Positions 1-9,537 of a DNA stretch of 64,000 bases are shown here, in pieces. The translations under genes were made by a program, and so were the position numbers. Below the pieces are notes generated by a model. It was given only the letters and a program-made list of their open reading frames with translations. It did no database searches and had not been told where the DNA came from. The stretch is from Filimonas zeae (GTDB lineage: Bacteria > Bacteroidota > Bacteroidia > Chitinophagales > Chitinophagaceae): contig NZ_BMIB01000004.1 of the NCBI RefSeq assembly GCF_014641615.1, forward strand, positions 744,001-808,000, read 5' to 3'. Numbering within the stretch: the stretch's first letter is position 1; the number at the start of each line of letters is the position of its first letter.

Positions 1-459
1 TAACATGGTGGCGGAAGAACTGGCGTTTGAATAAAAGTGCGCATAGGCCACAATAGGCACATCGCTGGTAATATGCACCCCTTTGTTTTTAAACAGACCT
101 TCAGAATTGGTTCCTCCCCAATCCGAAGTCCGGGTATATAACATTACATCATAAATACTGGCAGGCTTATCGCGGTAACCTATAGGAAAGGGGTCTGTTC
201 TAACAACAGAATTTGCTTTCACCGGATATTCGCGGCGGTAGGTGGTACCCTCTATAGTAACTATTACATTGGCATCGCGCTCTGCATTAAACATCAGTGC
301 CAGCCGGGGGGTATCAGTAGGAAACCAGGCGCTGATTTCATAGTTGGAGTTGTGGCCCATACCGGTCCAGAAATCAGTTCCTCTGTTAGAAAACATCTGA
401 CCTGCGGCCATTTTTACGCCGCTTATCAAAATGAATAATATAACTACTGCTCTCTTCAT
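1..459 (-). CDS. secreted IgGFc-binding-like protein, 3' end outside window
   Basis: About 153 codons are visible, from an ATG at 459 running off the left edge. The protein opens with a signal peptide (charged start KR, hydrophobic stretch, cleavage near the AAGQ at residues 18-21). It continues with GTDFWTGMGHN and a beta-rich region that resembles the IgGFc-binding N-terminal domain found in many secreted Bacteroidota proteins. The same domain type recurs in the middle of the next gene upstream (559-7998), where the matching motif is GTRFWAPYG. The two genes lie head to tail with a 99-bp gap and are probably related surface proteins. The C-terminus is not in the window, so a type IX sorting domain cannot be confirmed. 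Domain call is by resemblance; exact ligand is unknown. Confidence 0.75.
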   Translation of the reverse strand, partial: MKRAVVILFILISGVKMAAGQMFSNRGTDFWTGMGHNSNYEISAWFPTDTPRLALMFNAERDANVIVTIEGTTYRREYPVKANSVVRTDPFPIGYRDKPASIYDVMLYTRTSDWGGTNSEGLFKNKGVHITSDVPIVAYAHFYSNASSSATML

Positions 460-521
460 CTTTACATGCTCCCCCTCCGTTTGGCACAGAAACACTACGG
501 AGTGTTTTTATAAACTGCAAT

Positions 522-544
522 GCCCTGCCGTGGTAAGGCAGGGC
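522..544 (-). other. intercistronic hairpin
   Basis: GCCCTGCC (522-529) and GGCAGGGC (537-544) form an 8-bp GC-rich stem with a 7-nt loop, 14 nt after the stop of the giant secreted protein. On the minus strand no clear T tract follows, so it may be an mRNA 3'-end stabiliser or an imperfect terminator between this gene and the partial gene at 459. Confidence 0.5.
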
Positions 545-558
545 GTTACAGTTGTGAA

Positions 559-3500
559 TTAACGTATCAGATTTATACTTCCCTTTTTATTAATCTCCTG
601 CCCCGTGGTAAGTATGGCGCTGCACACATACACATATACCCCCGAAGGCAATGGCTTACCATTATACAAACCATCCCATCCACTGCCCGTAACGGCCGTC
701 TCAAACACCTTCTGCCCCCACTGAGTAAACACCATAAACTTCAGTTCCTTAATAGCACTGCCATACACCATCAGCACATCATTTTTTCCATCACCATTAG
801 GCGAGAAGCTATTAGGTACAAAAACTTTATCTGATAAAGTAGTGGAAGAAACCGCCGCAGAAACATTCTCCTTACAACCACCAATGCCTTTTACCAGTAT
901 AGTTACCGTTTGGCGGGGCTGCAAACCTGTTACCACATGCGTGGTACCCGTTGAACCCGAAGAAGGCACATGCCAGCTTAAACCACCATCAGTAGAAACT
1001 ACATAGCCCGTTGCGTTGGGTACAGCAGCCCATGTAAAGCCCAGGGAATATACACCCGGCACATCAGCGGTTACCAAAGGCGCCGCCACGTCCGGTATAA
1101 TATAGGCGGTAACTTTTACACGATCATCTGTTACACATCCGTTTTGCGAAGCGCCAATATAATACAGTCTGGTACCGGCCACAGTTGCTATATACGAAGC
1201 ACCTGTTGCAAAGGCAGTTCCTGTAGCTGGTACATCAAACCAGCTGTAAATAACATCTGGTTCCGGCGCCTTTACCTTAAAGATTACCTGGTTTCCGGCG
1301 CATGCGCCCAGGCTATCCTCTTCTGCCTCAACCACCGGCAAGGCATGCACCTTTATTTCTTTGGCCGCAGTGTTCAAACAACCATCGCTGGTAATAGCCT
1401 CCAGCAATACCTGATAGGTACCCGCGTTATCCCATTTTTTGGAGGCATGCTGCATAGCAGAAGTGGTATTATCACCAAAACTCCACTTCCACCTGTCAGC
1501 CACTGCCCCATTAGATGCTGCGACTGTAGAAGTAAACTCAGCAGCAGTATTCAAACATCCGTTGTAGGCTGTAGTAAAATCTACCACCGGGGCAGCTGTA
1601 ACCAAAATCTTCACTTCGCCACTTACCTGAGAAGCGCAGCTACTGGCAGCTTCACTGTAACCAGCTTTTACAGGAATAGTGTAAGAGCCCGTACTGCTTA
1701 TTTTCAAATCCTGATCCGGCACGTACACATAGTAATCAGTATAACCTATCTCTACTTTTTCAACAGGCACAGGATTATTCTGCACCACATCAGCCGTAAG
1801 GTTAAAGCCGGTTGTTTTACTAAACTCCCACACCAGTGTAGTAGCAGGCACACTCAGGTAAACTTTAGGTTTAAAAGGTGCGTTTACGCAGGTATAAGTA
1901 TCAGGCACTGCGGATAGGTTATGCGTATTTTTTAAACCGGAAGTATCTATACCTACTCTTGGAATGCGGAAACCAACATTGTAACAGTGTCCCATATTAT
2001 AAGGCATATGCACGTTTGCCGTAAATGCCGTATCACAGCTGATAACAGAAACACCGTTGGCACTGGCCCAGCTTTTCATTACCACACTATAACCAGGCTT
2101 TTGAGGATGTGCATAGGTACTGTCGAAGGTAGCCGCACCATCAATTTTCAACGAACCGAGTGCGCCTGTTGGCACAATTGCAGTAATGTAGTTTACGGCA
2201 CCCGTTCTGCGGTAAAACGTAGTGCTTTTTAAACCATGCCCCAGTGGGGTGAGGTAAATCATGTTTTCCGCACTTCCGGGACTTACATATTCATCATTAC
2301 CACAGGAAGTAAAATAGGTCATATACTGCCCTACCATTACCGGCTTATCTGCCTCAATATATTCAGGATCTCTGCTTACAAACTCATAGTAATTGGCTTT
2401 CATCCCGCTCATAACAACACCATTACGTTTAACCACTGTTGAAGGGTCTTTTACCATTACACGAAATATGTTAAACAGATGCTCGTTCTTACTGTTTCTG
2501 GTAGCAAACGGTGCCGTAAGGTAATATTTGCCCCAGGCCTGATTGGGGTAGCTCTGCTGAAATAAATAAGAGTCTGCGCCGTTAAAGTTTTCCTGGCACT
2601 GAATACCGGTGCCTGCGCTACCCGCAAACACTGCTATTGCATAACAGTCGCCCTTATCATTAGGCACAGCGGTTACGCTGGTACCGGTAAGGTCTGCACA
2701 CTCATAAGAATACTGATCCAGGTTATCCGGAGTATAATGCTGTGTAACAAAAGCCCCCAGTATCTGATATACCTGACCGCGGTTTAAAGTTACACGGAAG
2801 GGTACACCTGCTTTCTGTCCACCTTTTGTATTGCCGCCAGGTACAATTTCAACTACCGTGTTATCATGGTCAGCAATAACATTTACCCAGGAGGTAGACA
2901 TTGTTTCATTGCTATAACCACTAAATTGACGCGCCCCCAGGGTTATATAGCTTTTACCGTACGAACCGGCAGGCAGTAACAATCCTTTTGTTTCATCCAG
3001 GCCTGCAACCAGATTGGCAGTGGCTGAAATAGGTTCTTTACTTTCAATCAGAATACCTCTGTCAGATAATCCTTCCACCCGTAAACAGGCATCGTATACA
3101 CCCGACTTCGGCACTTCATCTGTAGTTACCACACCACCTGCAGGTACCGTGTAGGTTCTGCTATAAGGCGTTCCCATAACAGATACAGTTACCTCGGTAG
3201 TTTTTTGTGCCGCAAGCACAAACTTCATTTGCTGCCCATTGGCAAGAATAGCATCTCTGCTTAACCCGTAGGGAGCCCAGAAACGGGTACCCAGGTTGGA
3301 ACTATCCAGTGTAGTAGTGTACACCGGCTTTTCAGGCATCTTACCATCCGTCATACCGGTATGCTTACCCAAAAAGGTTTGCGCACTGTCTTTAATAATA
3401 TTGGAAACAGAATCTATAACACTGGTGCTGCTGGCACCCCACTCTCCTGCTACATTGGTTTTACCCAGCTTAATAAGCGATTTCACCTGCAGGTTGTTCT

Positions 3501-6500
3501 GCCAGGGATTTATAAAATGCTGCTGAACATTAAATTTATAAGTACTGCCACCGGTTACTTCGGCACTTATATAATAATACAGCGATTTTTCAGTAGCCAC
3601 CAGCCCTTCAGGCAGTACGCCTGAATACCGCTTTAAGGTTACAGCGGCAGGCACTGCCGCATCGGCTGCCCAGGTAATTCTGGTAACGGTATCAGAGCCC
3701 ATGCTGAACACCTGGGTAATACCCGGTGCCGGTACAGCCGGAGTTGCCACCAATGCCGGAGGTGCTACCGTTGGCAGAAACTCATAAGCACCAATATCCG
3801 GAACGCCACCCGTAAGTGTTACAGAACGTGCGTTACCATTCTTATCCACATTGTTTCCGCTCAGTTGCGTACCCCTGCCCTGCAAAGCCCAGGAGTTGGC
3901 GTCTGAAGCCAGCGGCTGCAGATTACTATTGCTGGTAAACGCAGGCTTATACACAATAGAATTTATTTCGGTATAATAGGCATTACGCCATGCAGCAATG
4001 CTGGCATAGTCGGCATTAAAAGCACCACCTGTAGGCCCCTTCTTAACCAGTACATTGCCTGCCGAGTATAGCAGGTTATAATCTGTTTTAACATGTTCAG
4101 GCGTGTAATTGTAAAAAATAGCCGGCCCGCCACCCGCATTGGCAAATACATTATTGTTGAAATTGGTAAAGCCACCAGAACTGAAATACTGATGATCTAC
4201 AAACAAGGCAACATTGTAAATACCAGCCGCAGCAGAAGTATTCAGCAATGAGTTATTATACACATTTACACCTCTTCCGTTAGTAGTAACCAGGGCAGCT
4301 GCATAAACACTATTACTGGTTCCCGCAACAGTTGAAGCAATGCTCACCTCATTATTAATAACATCTGTATAGGAGTAGTCAGAAAGATTGACACCATGCG
4401 TAAGCGATTTAAGCCCCGTTAATCCGATAACCGTGTTATTGCGTACCTGACCTCTGACAGCTTCAGTGGCATTATTACCCGCAATTCTGATACCGTAGAT
4501 ATAACCCGCATTGTTTTGTAAAGTAATGTTGTTATCGTTTACCTCATAAGCACTATCGCAGTTGCTGAGGTAAATGGCATACACGCCCTGGTTAAAGCTG
4601 GCAGCACTTAATGCAGTGTTAACCGGAATAGTATTTTTATTTACTTTTATACCACTGGCATTGGCTGCATAGATATATTGATGATAAACACTATCAAAAG
4701 TATTGCGCTCTATAATATTGTTTCTGCTGAGCACGGTTGCTGACAGCCCCTGCAGATAAACACCGCGTGATGCCTTTCTGAATATATTACCGGCTATTAC
4801 CAGACTTCCCCCTTTCAGGTTAATACCATATATGCCTGCTGAGCTAACAGGATCCATATAAGTAATAATACTGGCAACATTGGCGCCATCAAACTTACAT
4901 CCCACAATACTGTCCTCAGCAGCCGTATTGGCCAGCACCACCATTCTGCCCACATTAGCATCTGCCAGCGACCTGATGGTGAGGTTTTTGAAATTGATAT
5001 GGGTAGCGCTATCCAGCAATACCACATAATTATTATTAACACTGGCAGGTGTATACTGCAGAATTACATCTGCTGCATTACCGGTTTCGCTCTGGAAAGT
5101 AATGGTATTGGTTTTGGAAGTACCGGCAATCTGATTAATACGGAACTGTTCCGTATATATATTCTGTTTTACGTTGAACACTACCGGGCCGCCGATACCG
5201 CAGCTTAAAGCAGCCACTGCCTCACCAAAGGAATTAAAATTTTTGGTACCGGCCGGATCTGAAGGTTTTGTTTTATCAATAGTATAGGTACCCGCCTGAA
5301 ATACGCCGCCTACCGTTACCTGTACAGGCACAGAGTATAAAGGCGTACCACCATTACAGGAAACAGCAGCGCGGTAATACATATTGGTATTACTGGTTTT
5401 TACCGTATAGGCCGGATATTGTAAAGCGGTACTTACCGATGACCAGGTGCCTGTTAAAGCAGATGCACTTTCCCATTGGTAGGTAAGCCCTAAGCCCACA
5501 TCGTTACTCTTCAGATTCAGCAGCATGCTTTTATCGGGGCAGGTAATAACACCTACACTGGAAAAAGCTTCCCCCGGCCGGAAATTGGTACCACAGGCAG
5601 GCAATGCAAATTCGTATGCCCCCACATCGGGTTTGGTGGTGCTTCTGTTGGCAGCCACAATATCTTTCAGCACAGGTACAGCAGTGCCCTTATCGTTAAC
5701 AATGGCCGATGTAGGTGTAAAATTACCAGCTGCCGCATCTGTAAAGCCGGGGTCTTCATTAAAAGAATGCTCATCCTGTGCAGTAGCCGTTCGCCAGGCA
5801 GCCAGTGTGGCAATTTCCTTTCCATCAAAGTACCCCATAAGTGTGGTGGGATGATCTGCCAGAAAATAATCGTTGTAATCAAACGTGTACATGGCAATCG
5901 TCTGCTCATCAAAATAAATGGAATACTTCATACCTGCACCACCCCTTGCCATAGCAAAGATGTTATTTTTTACTTCCAGCGCAGAAGCTGCAAAATCCAG
6001 GAACAATCCATAAGCCGGTTCAGCAGATACACTACCCGCATCTGTAATAGAAATAGTATTGTGATAGTAGTTAACGAAGTTGGAACCAAAGTTTCTGATA
6101 CCATAAATGGTACCATTGCTTATAATATTATAAATGAGGTTATTGGAAACAACATGTTCTACGCCTGCATCAGCATCGGCATTAGAAAAGGATATTCCAT
6201 AAAAGTCGTTGATGGTAGAAGCTTCCTGATCAAAGAAATTATGAATTCTATTTCCGGAAACCTTAGCAGCCATATTGGCCTGCTCTACCGCAATACCATA
6301 TACCGATGTACTGCTGGCTGGTCTTCCGGGCCTTGAAAGATCATTCCCTTCAATTTCCGTTTGCAGGGTGCCACCGTATACATATATGCCGTAATAGTAG
6401 AAGTTTTTAATGCTGTTATTAATAAACTTATTTCGTTTGACAGGTGTGGCAGCAATACCAATTACCGCTATTCCATAATAGCCGCCCTCGATGGTGTTGG

Positions 6501-7998
6501 CTTCAAACAGATTATCATCACAAAATCCATTGGCAGAACCCGATACAAACGAATGCCCGCCGTTTACTACAATACCCGCATAGTTAGAGGATGTAAGCAC
6601 AGCATCTACTGTAATGGTACAACCCTTTACAGTATTGGAATCGGCATTGTTTAATAAATGAATGCCATATCCATACTGAGAAGCGGTGTTACCGGCTGCC
6701 TTCACTACCAGGTTATTCAGAATAATATGGTCGGCCCCATCCAGCTTTATTACTGCCCGCTGTACATCATTGCTGCTTACAGCAGTGATGACAGCGTTGT
6801 TACCGTTTACCGTTACAGTATTTACTGCGCTGGTGCCGGAAATGGCAGGTATTACCAATTGTTCCGTATAGGGTGTAGGGTTGTTAACTACATTAAATAC
6901 TACAGGGCCTTTAATACCACATTTGATATAGCCAAAGGCATCTGTAAACGTTTTGAATATTTTAGCAGCAGGGTCGCTTGCTGCGACAGCGTTGTCAATA
7001 GTAAAAGTTCCTTGCAGCAAATCGGGTGTATTTACTTTTACACTGGAAGAATACTGCGTAGTGCTACCTCCATTGATACAGGTAATTTTTAAACGATACC
7101 AGGTAGTAGCCGGTTGTGTAGTGGTATACAGGAAAGAACTGGCAGCAGCAATATCAGCCCAGACAGCATTATCAGAAGAAGACTGCCACTGATAAGTCAT
7201 GCCTTTTGCCGGCTCGCCCGTCCAGGAAAGACTTACAGTTTCCGCGCCGCATACAGAACTTACAGAGCTTACTGCTGCTGCCGGTGTAAAGCCGCCGGTA
7301 CAAACCACAGCGGGCGACCATGAAAAAGTAATATCCGGCCGCAGGTTTCCTATTCCTCTGTCAGCAGTATCTTTTATACCGCAGGCGGTGCCACCCGGCA
7401 GGTTATTGCCATAAAAAGTATGTGAGCCGATAAAGTCGTAATTGGCAGAATAGTAAACAGAAGGATTTACCGTATTGGTAGTAACCGTAGTAGCGGAAGA
7501 AGCAACATCGCCATTACAAATTTCCACTACTATATTATCAGTACCATTCCAGATAAAAGGAGTAGCCAGGTTTAGTGTATTAATGCCGGTTACTGCCTGG
7601 TAGTTGCCAATGGCATTGGTAACTGCCCCTGTAACATTCTCCCATTTATCGTATTGCAGGGCAGTATTAACAGTGCCCCCCAGCTTTACCACCATGTTTT
7701 CTGTAACACCGGCGCTGTTGGTGGAAAAAACCCTGAACCGGATAGCATTAATTTCTCCGGAGCGCATACCAAGGGCTGTTAATTCAGAAGCCAGGTATAA
7801 ATACTGAGCGCGGTGGCCTTCTGCAAAATCCTGCAGCGGGCAGGGATAAGGTGCCAGAAAGGTTCCCCTTGCAGGGTTATAGCCTTCGGCTTTGCCTATA
7901 GAATAGTCAACTTGCGCCCACAAGTTGTGGGCGATTCCTCCAAGCAGGGTACATAGCAGGAATGCCATTTTAAAAACCAGAGCAGTTTTTTTCCTCAT
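559..7998 (-). CDS. giant type IX-secreted multidomain surface protein (2479 aa)
   Basis: Residues 1-28 are a signal peptide. Two Ig-like/beta-helix modules follow: an Ig-like segment near 230-325 then a right-handed parallel beta-helix to about 800, and a second Ig-like segment near 800-900 and beta-helix to about 1400. Both modules carry the same linker (TIDxxxxSDPA, then CGIxGPVVFNV), so they arose by internal duplication. An IgGFc-binding-like domain occupies roughly 1600-1950, a PKD domain (WSFGD) about 2138-2220, a fibronectin-like segment about 2308-2389. The last 90 residues (FVPNSFSPNGDGKND, then WGxxVF and WDGxYNG) are the gliding-motility-associated C-terminal domain that directs type IX secretion. 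It is therefore predicted to be exported and displayed at the cell surface, probably as an adhesin or carbohydrate-binding factor; the ligand is unknown. Confidence 0.9.
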   Translation of the reverse strand: MRKKTALVFKMAFLLCTLLGGIAHNLWAQVDYSIGKAEGYNPARGTFLAPYPCPLQDFAEGHRAQYLYLASELTALGMRSGEINAIRFRVFSTNSAGVTENMVVKLGGTVNTALQYDKWENVTGAVTNAIGNYQAVTGINTLNLATPFIWNGTDNIVVEICNGDVASSATTVTTNTVNPSVYYSANYDFIGSHTFYGNNLPGGTACGIKDTADRGIGNLRPDITFSWSPAVVCTGGFTPAAAVSSVSSVCGAETVSLSWTGEPAKGMTYQWQSSSDNAVWADIAAASSFLYTTTQPATTWYRLKITCINGGSTTQYSSSVKVNTPDLLQGTFTIDNAVAASDPAAKIFKTFTDAFGYIKCGIKGPVVFNVVNNPTPYTEQLVIPAISGTSAVNTVTVNGNNAVITAVSSNDVQRAVIKLDGADHIILNNLVVKAAGNTASQYGYGIHLLNNADSNTVKGCTITVDAVLTSSNYAGIVVNGGHSFVSGSANGFCDDNLFEANTIEGGYYGIAVIGIAATPVKRNKFINNSIKNFYYYGIYVYGGTLQTEIEGNDLSRPGRPASSTSVYGIAVEQANMAAKVSGNRIHNFFDQEASTINDFYGISFSNADADAGVEHVVSNNLIYNIISNGTIYGIRNFGSNFVNYYHNTISITDAGSVSAEPAYGLFLDFAASALEVKNNIFAMARGGAGMKYSIYFDEQTIAMYTFDYNDYFLADHPTTLMGYFDGKEIATLAAWRTATAQDEHSFNEDPGFTDAAAGNFTPTSAIVNDKGTAVPVLKDIVAANRSTTKPDVGAYEFALPACGTNFRPGEAFSSVGVITCPDKSMLLNLKSNDVGLGLTYQWESASALTGTWSSVSTALQYPAYTVKTSNTNMYYRAAVSCNGGTPLYSVPVQVTVGGVFQAGTYTIDKTKPSDPAGTKNFNSFGEAVAALSCGIGGPVVFNVKQNIYTEQFRINQIAGTSKTNTITFQSETGNAADVILQYTPASVNNNYVVLLDSATHINFKNLTIRSLADANVGRMVVLANTAAEDSIVGCKFDGANVASIITYMDPVSSAGIYGINLKGGSLVIAGNIFRKASRGVYLQGLSATVLSRNNIIERNTFDSVYHQYIYAANASGIKVNKNTIPVNTALSAASFNQGVYAIYLSNCDSAYEVNDNNITLQNNAGYIYGIRIAGNNATEAVRGQVRNNTVIGLTGLKSLTHGVNLSDYSYTDVINNEVSIASTVAGTSNSVYAAALVTTNGRGVNVYNNSLLNTSAAAGIYNVALFVDHQYFSSGGFTNFNNNVFANAGGGPAIFYNYTPEHVKTDYNLLYSAGNVLVKKGPTGGAFNADYASIAAWRNAYYTEINSIVYKPAFTSNSNLQPLASDANSWALQGRGTQLSGNNVDKNGNARSVTLTGGVPDIGAYEFLPTVAPPALVATPAVPAPGITQVFSMGSDTVTRITWAADAAVPAAVTLKRYSGVLPEGLVATEKSLYYYISAEVTGGSTYKFNVQQHFINPWQNNLQVKSLIKLGKTNVAGEWGASSTSVIDSVSNIIKDSAQTFLGKHTGMTDGKMPEKPVYTTTLDSSNLGTRFWAPYGLSRDAILANGQQMKFVLAAQKTTEVTVSVMGTPYSRTYTVPAGGVVTTDEVPKSGVYDACLRVEGLSDRGILIESKEPISATANLVAGLDETKGLLLPAGSYGKSYITLGARQFSGYSNETMSTSWVNVIADHDNTVVEIVPGGNTKGGQKAGVPFRVTLNRGQVYQILGAFVTQHYTPDNLDQYSYECADLTGTSVTAVPNDKGDCYAIAVFAGSAGTGIQCQENFNGADSYLFQQSYPNQAWGKYYLTAPFATRNSKNEHLFNIFRVMVKDPSTVVKRNGVVMSGMKANYYEFVSRDPEYIEADKPVMVGQYMTYFTSCGNDEYVSPGSAENMIYLTPLGHGLKSTTFYRRTGAVNYITAIVPTGALGSLKIDGAATFDSTYAHPQKPGYSVVMKSWASANGVSVISCDTAFTANVHMPYNMGHCYNVGFRIPRVGIDTSGLKNTHNLSAVPDTYTCVNAPFKPKVYLSVPATTLVWEFSKTTGFNLTADVVQNNPVPVEKVEIGYTDYYVYVPDQDLKISSTGSYTIPVKAGYSEAASSCASQVSGEVKILVTAAPVVDFTTAYNGCLNTAAEFTSTVAASNGAVADRWKWSFGDNTTSAMQHASKKWDNAGTYQVLLEAITSDGCLNTAAKEIKVHALPVVEAEEDSLGACAGNQVIFKVKAPEPDVIYSWFDVPATGTAFATGASYIATVAGTRLYYIGASQNGCVTDDRVKVTAYIIPDVAAPLVTADVPGVYSLGFTWAAVPNATGYVVSTDGGLSWHVPSSGSTGTTHVVTGLQPRQTVTILVKGIGGCKENVSAAVSSTTLSDKVFVPNSFSPNGDGKNDVLMVYGSAIKELKFMVFTQWGQKVFETAVTGSGWDGLYNGKPLPSGVYVYVCSAILTTGQEINKKGSINLIR

Positions 7999-8100
7999 TA
8001 TAGTTAGTATTTGGGACAGTTAGTTCAGGGAAGGTGCACTATACCTATGCGTGTAAAATTAGTCTGTGGGTATTTTTATTTGGTAAGCATAAACACGCAA

Positions 8101-8128
8101 AAAAATTGAGTAGAAATACTCAATTTTT
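8101..8128 (-). terminator. rho-independent-type terminator after the HEXXH gene
   Basis: AAAAATTGAGTA (8101-8112), GAAA loop, TACTCAATTTTT (8117-8128): a perfect 12-bp stem. On the minus strand it lies 11 nt beyond the stop of the gene at 8140-8490 and ends in a T run that continues outside the stem. Confidence 0.75.
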
Positions 8129-8139
8129 ACAGAAGACAG

Positions 8140-8490
8140 TTACAGCCCTGGTTTGCGGCCTTGTATATGGCAAACCACGTTGTGGAGTATAGCAGTATCC
8201 CGCTCAGCAGCGCGGGCTTCTTTTTCAAAACGATTATTATAATAGCCATGCCGCAGGCATTGAAGCAGGTACAGCAGTATAAACCCCGGGAAGGTATATT
8301 TGCGGTATTGCTGAATATGGCACACCTCGTGCCGCAACCAGGACGTATTTTTTAAAAACGCTTCAGCACTTACCCCATGTAAAAACACGGTACGGTTAAA
8401 CACAATGGCCATTTGCCGGGCATGCAAACGCCGGGCAGCAACCCTGGCCGGCCATCCATTCTCCCGTATATAACAATGCAACTGATTCAC
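8140..8490 (-). CDS. small DUF4157-like protein with HEXXH motif
   Basis: A 116-residue basic protein with LRHEVCHIQQY at about residues 52-62, which is the HExxH zinc-metallopeptidase signature preceded by a hydrophobic position, as in the DUF4157-like proteins of Bacteroidota. A hydrophobic stretch (FPGFILLYLLQCL) and a conserved-looking acidic patch (RFEKEARAAE) follow; the Glu in the latter is placed where a third zinc ligand often sits. There is no signal peptide. The gene stands alone with its own terminator. Family assignment is by motif and size only, and peptidase activity has not been shown for this family as far as I know. Confidence 0.6.
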   Translation of the reverse strand: MNQLHCYIRENGWPARVAARRLHARQMAIVFNRTVFLHGVSAEAFLKNTSWLRHEVCHIQQYRKYTFPGFILLYLLQCLRHGYYNNRFEKEARAAERDTAILHNVVCHIQGRKPGL

Positions 8491-8610
8491 ACCGCTTTAT
8501 AAGCAAGGCATGCGCCAATTACGATGCAGAATGCCGTTTTTACGAAATAACGTAACGCCTGATTTTTAAAAATGCAACCAATTACATGTAAATCAGCACA
8601 ATACAAAAGC

Positions 8611-8624
8611 GGCACCTCATTTGT
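8611..8624 (+). promoter_or_regulatory. near-match sigma-54 promoter upstream of kinase gene
   Basis: GGCAC (8611-8615), five bases, then TTGT (8621-8624). This fits the sigma-54 -24/-12 layout TGGCAC-N5-TTGC in spacing, with the -12 C replaced by T. Its location 78 bp before the ATG at 8702, in an island with three sigma-54 activators, makes it worth listing despite the mismatch. Confidence 0.3.
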
Positions 8625-8701
8625 CTTCTGCCCTGCTAAAATCAGATACCAGCTTTGGCAAGCAAATCAGCGGGCCGTATAGTTTGTATTACGCCCTGTA
8701 T

Positions 8702-9508
8702 ATGCCTGGTTCATGCCTTGATATATTAACCATAACTGCAGCTGGCTTTATAATACTGTTGTTTGTTGTAGTGGTTATTTATAACCGTTACCGGATAAAA
8801 CAACGGAACCATTTGCTATTGCAGCAAAAACAGGAGGAAATTAACTGGCAGAACGGGATGTTGAAAAAGCTGCTTGCTGAAAAGGAATGGTTGCTGCAGG
8901 AAATACATCACCGCGTAAAAAACAACCTGCAGGTAGTTATCAGCCTGCTCAACACCCAATCGGCCTACCTGGAAAATGAAGATGCCCGCAGCGCCATCCG
9001 CAACAGCCAGCACCGCATGCACGCCATGTCGCTTATTCATCAGAAGTTATACCAGTCGCACAATCTGTCTACCATAAACATGCAGTGGTATATACACGAG
9101 CTGGTGCAATACATGCAGCAGTCGTTTCCGCAAAAAGAGCATATAGCTTTCAGGCTGGCCATAGCAACCGTTGAGGTAGATGCGGTACAGGCTGTACCCC
9201 TGGGGCTGTTGCTGAATGAGGCTATCAGCAATTGTATGAAGTATGCCTTTACCGGCAATCAGCCAGGCGAGGTAGCTATTTCATTACAAAATACCGGCAG
9301 CCATAACTGCCAGCTACAGATTACAGACAACGGCATAGGGCTGCCGGAATCTTTTGATCCTGATAACAGTTGCTCGCTGGGCATGAATCTGATGCGCGGA
9401 TTAAGTGAACAGCTGAATGGCCATTTTTCTGTCAGCAGCTATAACGGAGTAACAATTATTGTAACCTTTGTGCTTACCAGCGAATTACCTGTTGCACACA
9501 TTCTGTAA
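8702..9508 (+). CDS. short membrane-anchored HisKA_2 sensor histidine kinase
   Basis: The ATG at 8702 gives 268 residues beginning with one transmembrane helix (about 8-28), a short coiled linker, then a HisKA_2 phosphoacceptor domain (EIHHRVKNNLQ) and an HATPase domain with N box NEAISNCMKYAF and G box DNGIGLP. A TTG at 8621 would add 27 residues but overlaps the sigma-54-like element, so I prefer 8702. It has no sensor domain outside the membrane anchor. The kinase core closely parallels the last 200 residues of the TPR kinase at 17628-20051, so it resembles that protein without its TPR sensor. It precedes the response regulator at 9538 by 29 bp and is very likely co-transcribed with it, making them a cognate pair. 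Confidence 0.85.
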   Translation: MPGSCLDILTITAAGFIILLFVVVVIYNRYRIKQRNHLLLQQKQEEINWQNGMLKKLLAEKEWLLQEIHHRVKNNLQVVISLLNTQSAYLENEDARSAIRNSQHRMHAMSLIHQKLYQSHNLSTINMQWYIHELVQYMQQSFPQKEHIAFRLAIATVEVDAVQAVPLGLLLNEAISNCMKYAFTGNQPGEVAISLQNTGSHNCQLQITDNGIGLPESFDPDNSCSLGMNLMRGLSEQLNGHFSVSSYNGVTIIVTFVLTSELPVAHIL

Positions 9509-9537
9509 AAACCACCACAAGCCAAAGCAGCAAAGAC

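Noticed and set aside
520..7807. Several ORFs antisense to the giant surface protein.
   Set aside because: They match no family and lie opposite a gene with clear signal peptide, domains and sorting signal.
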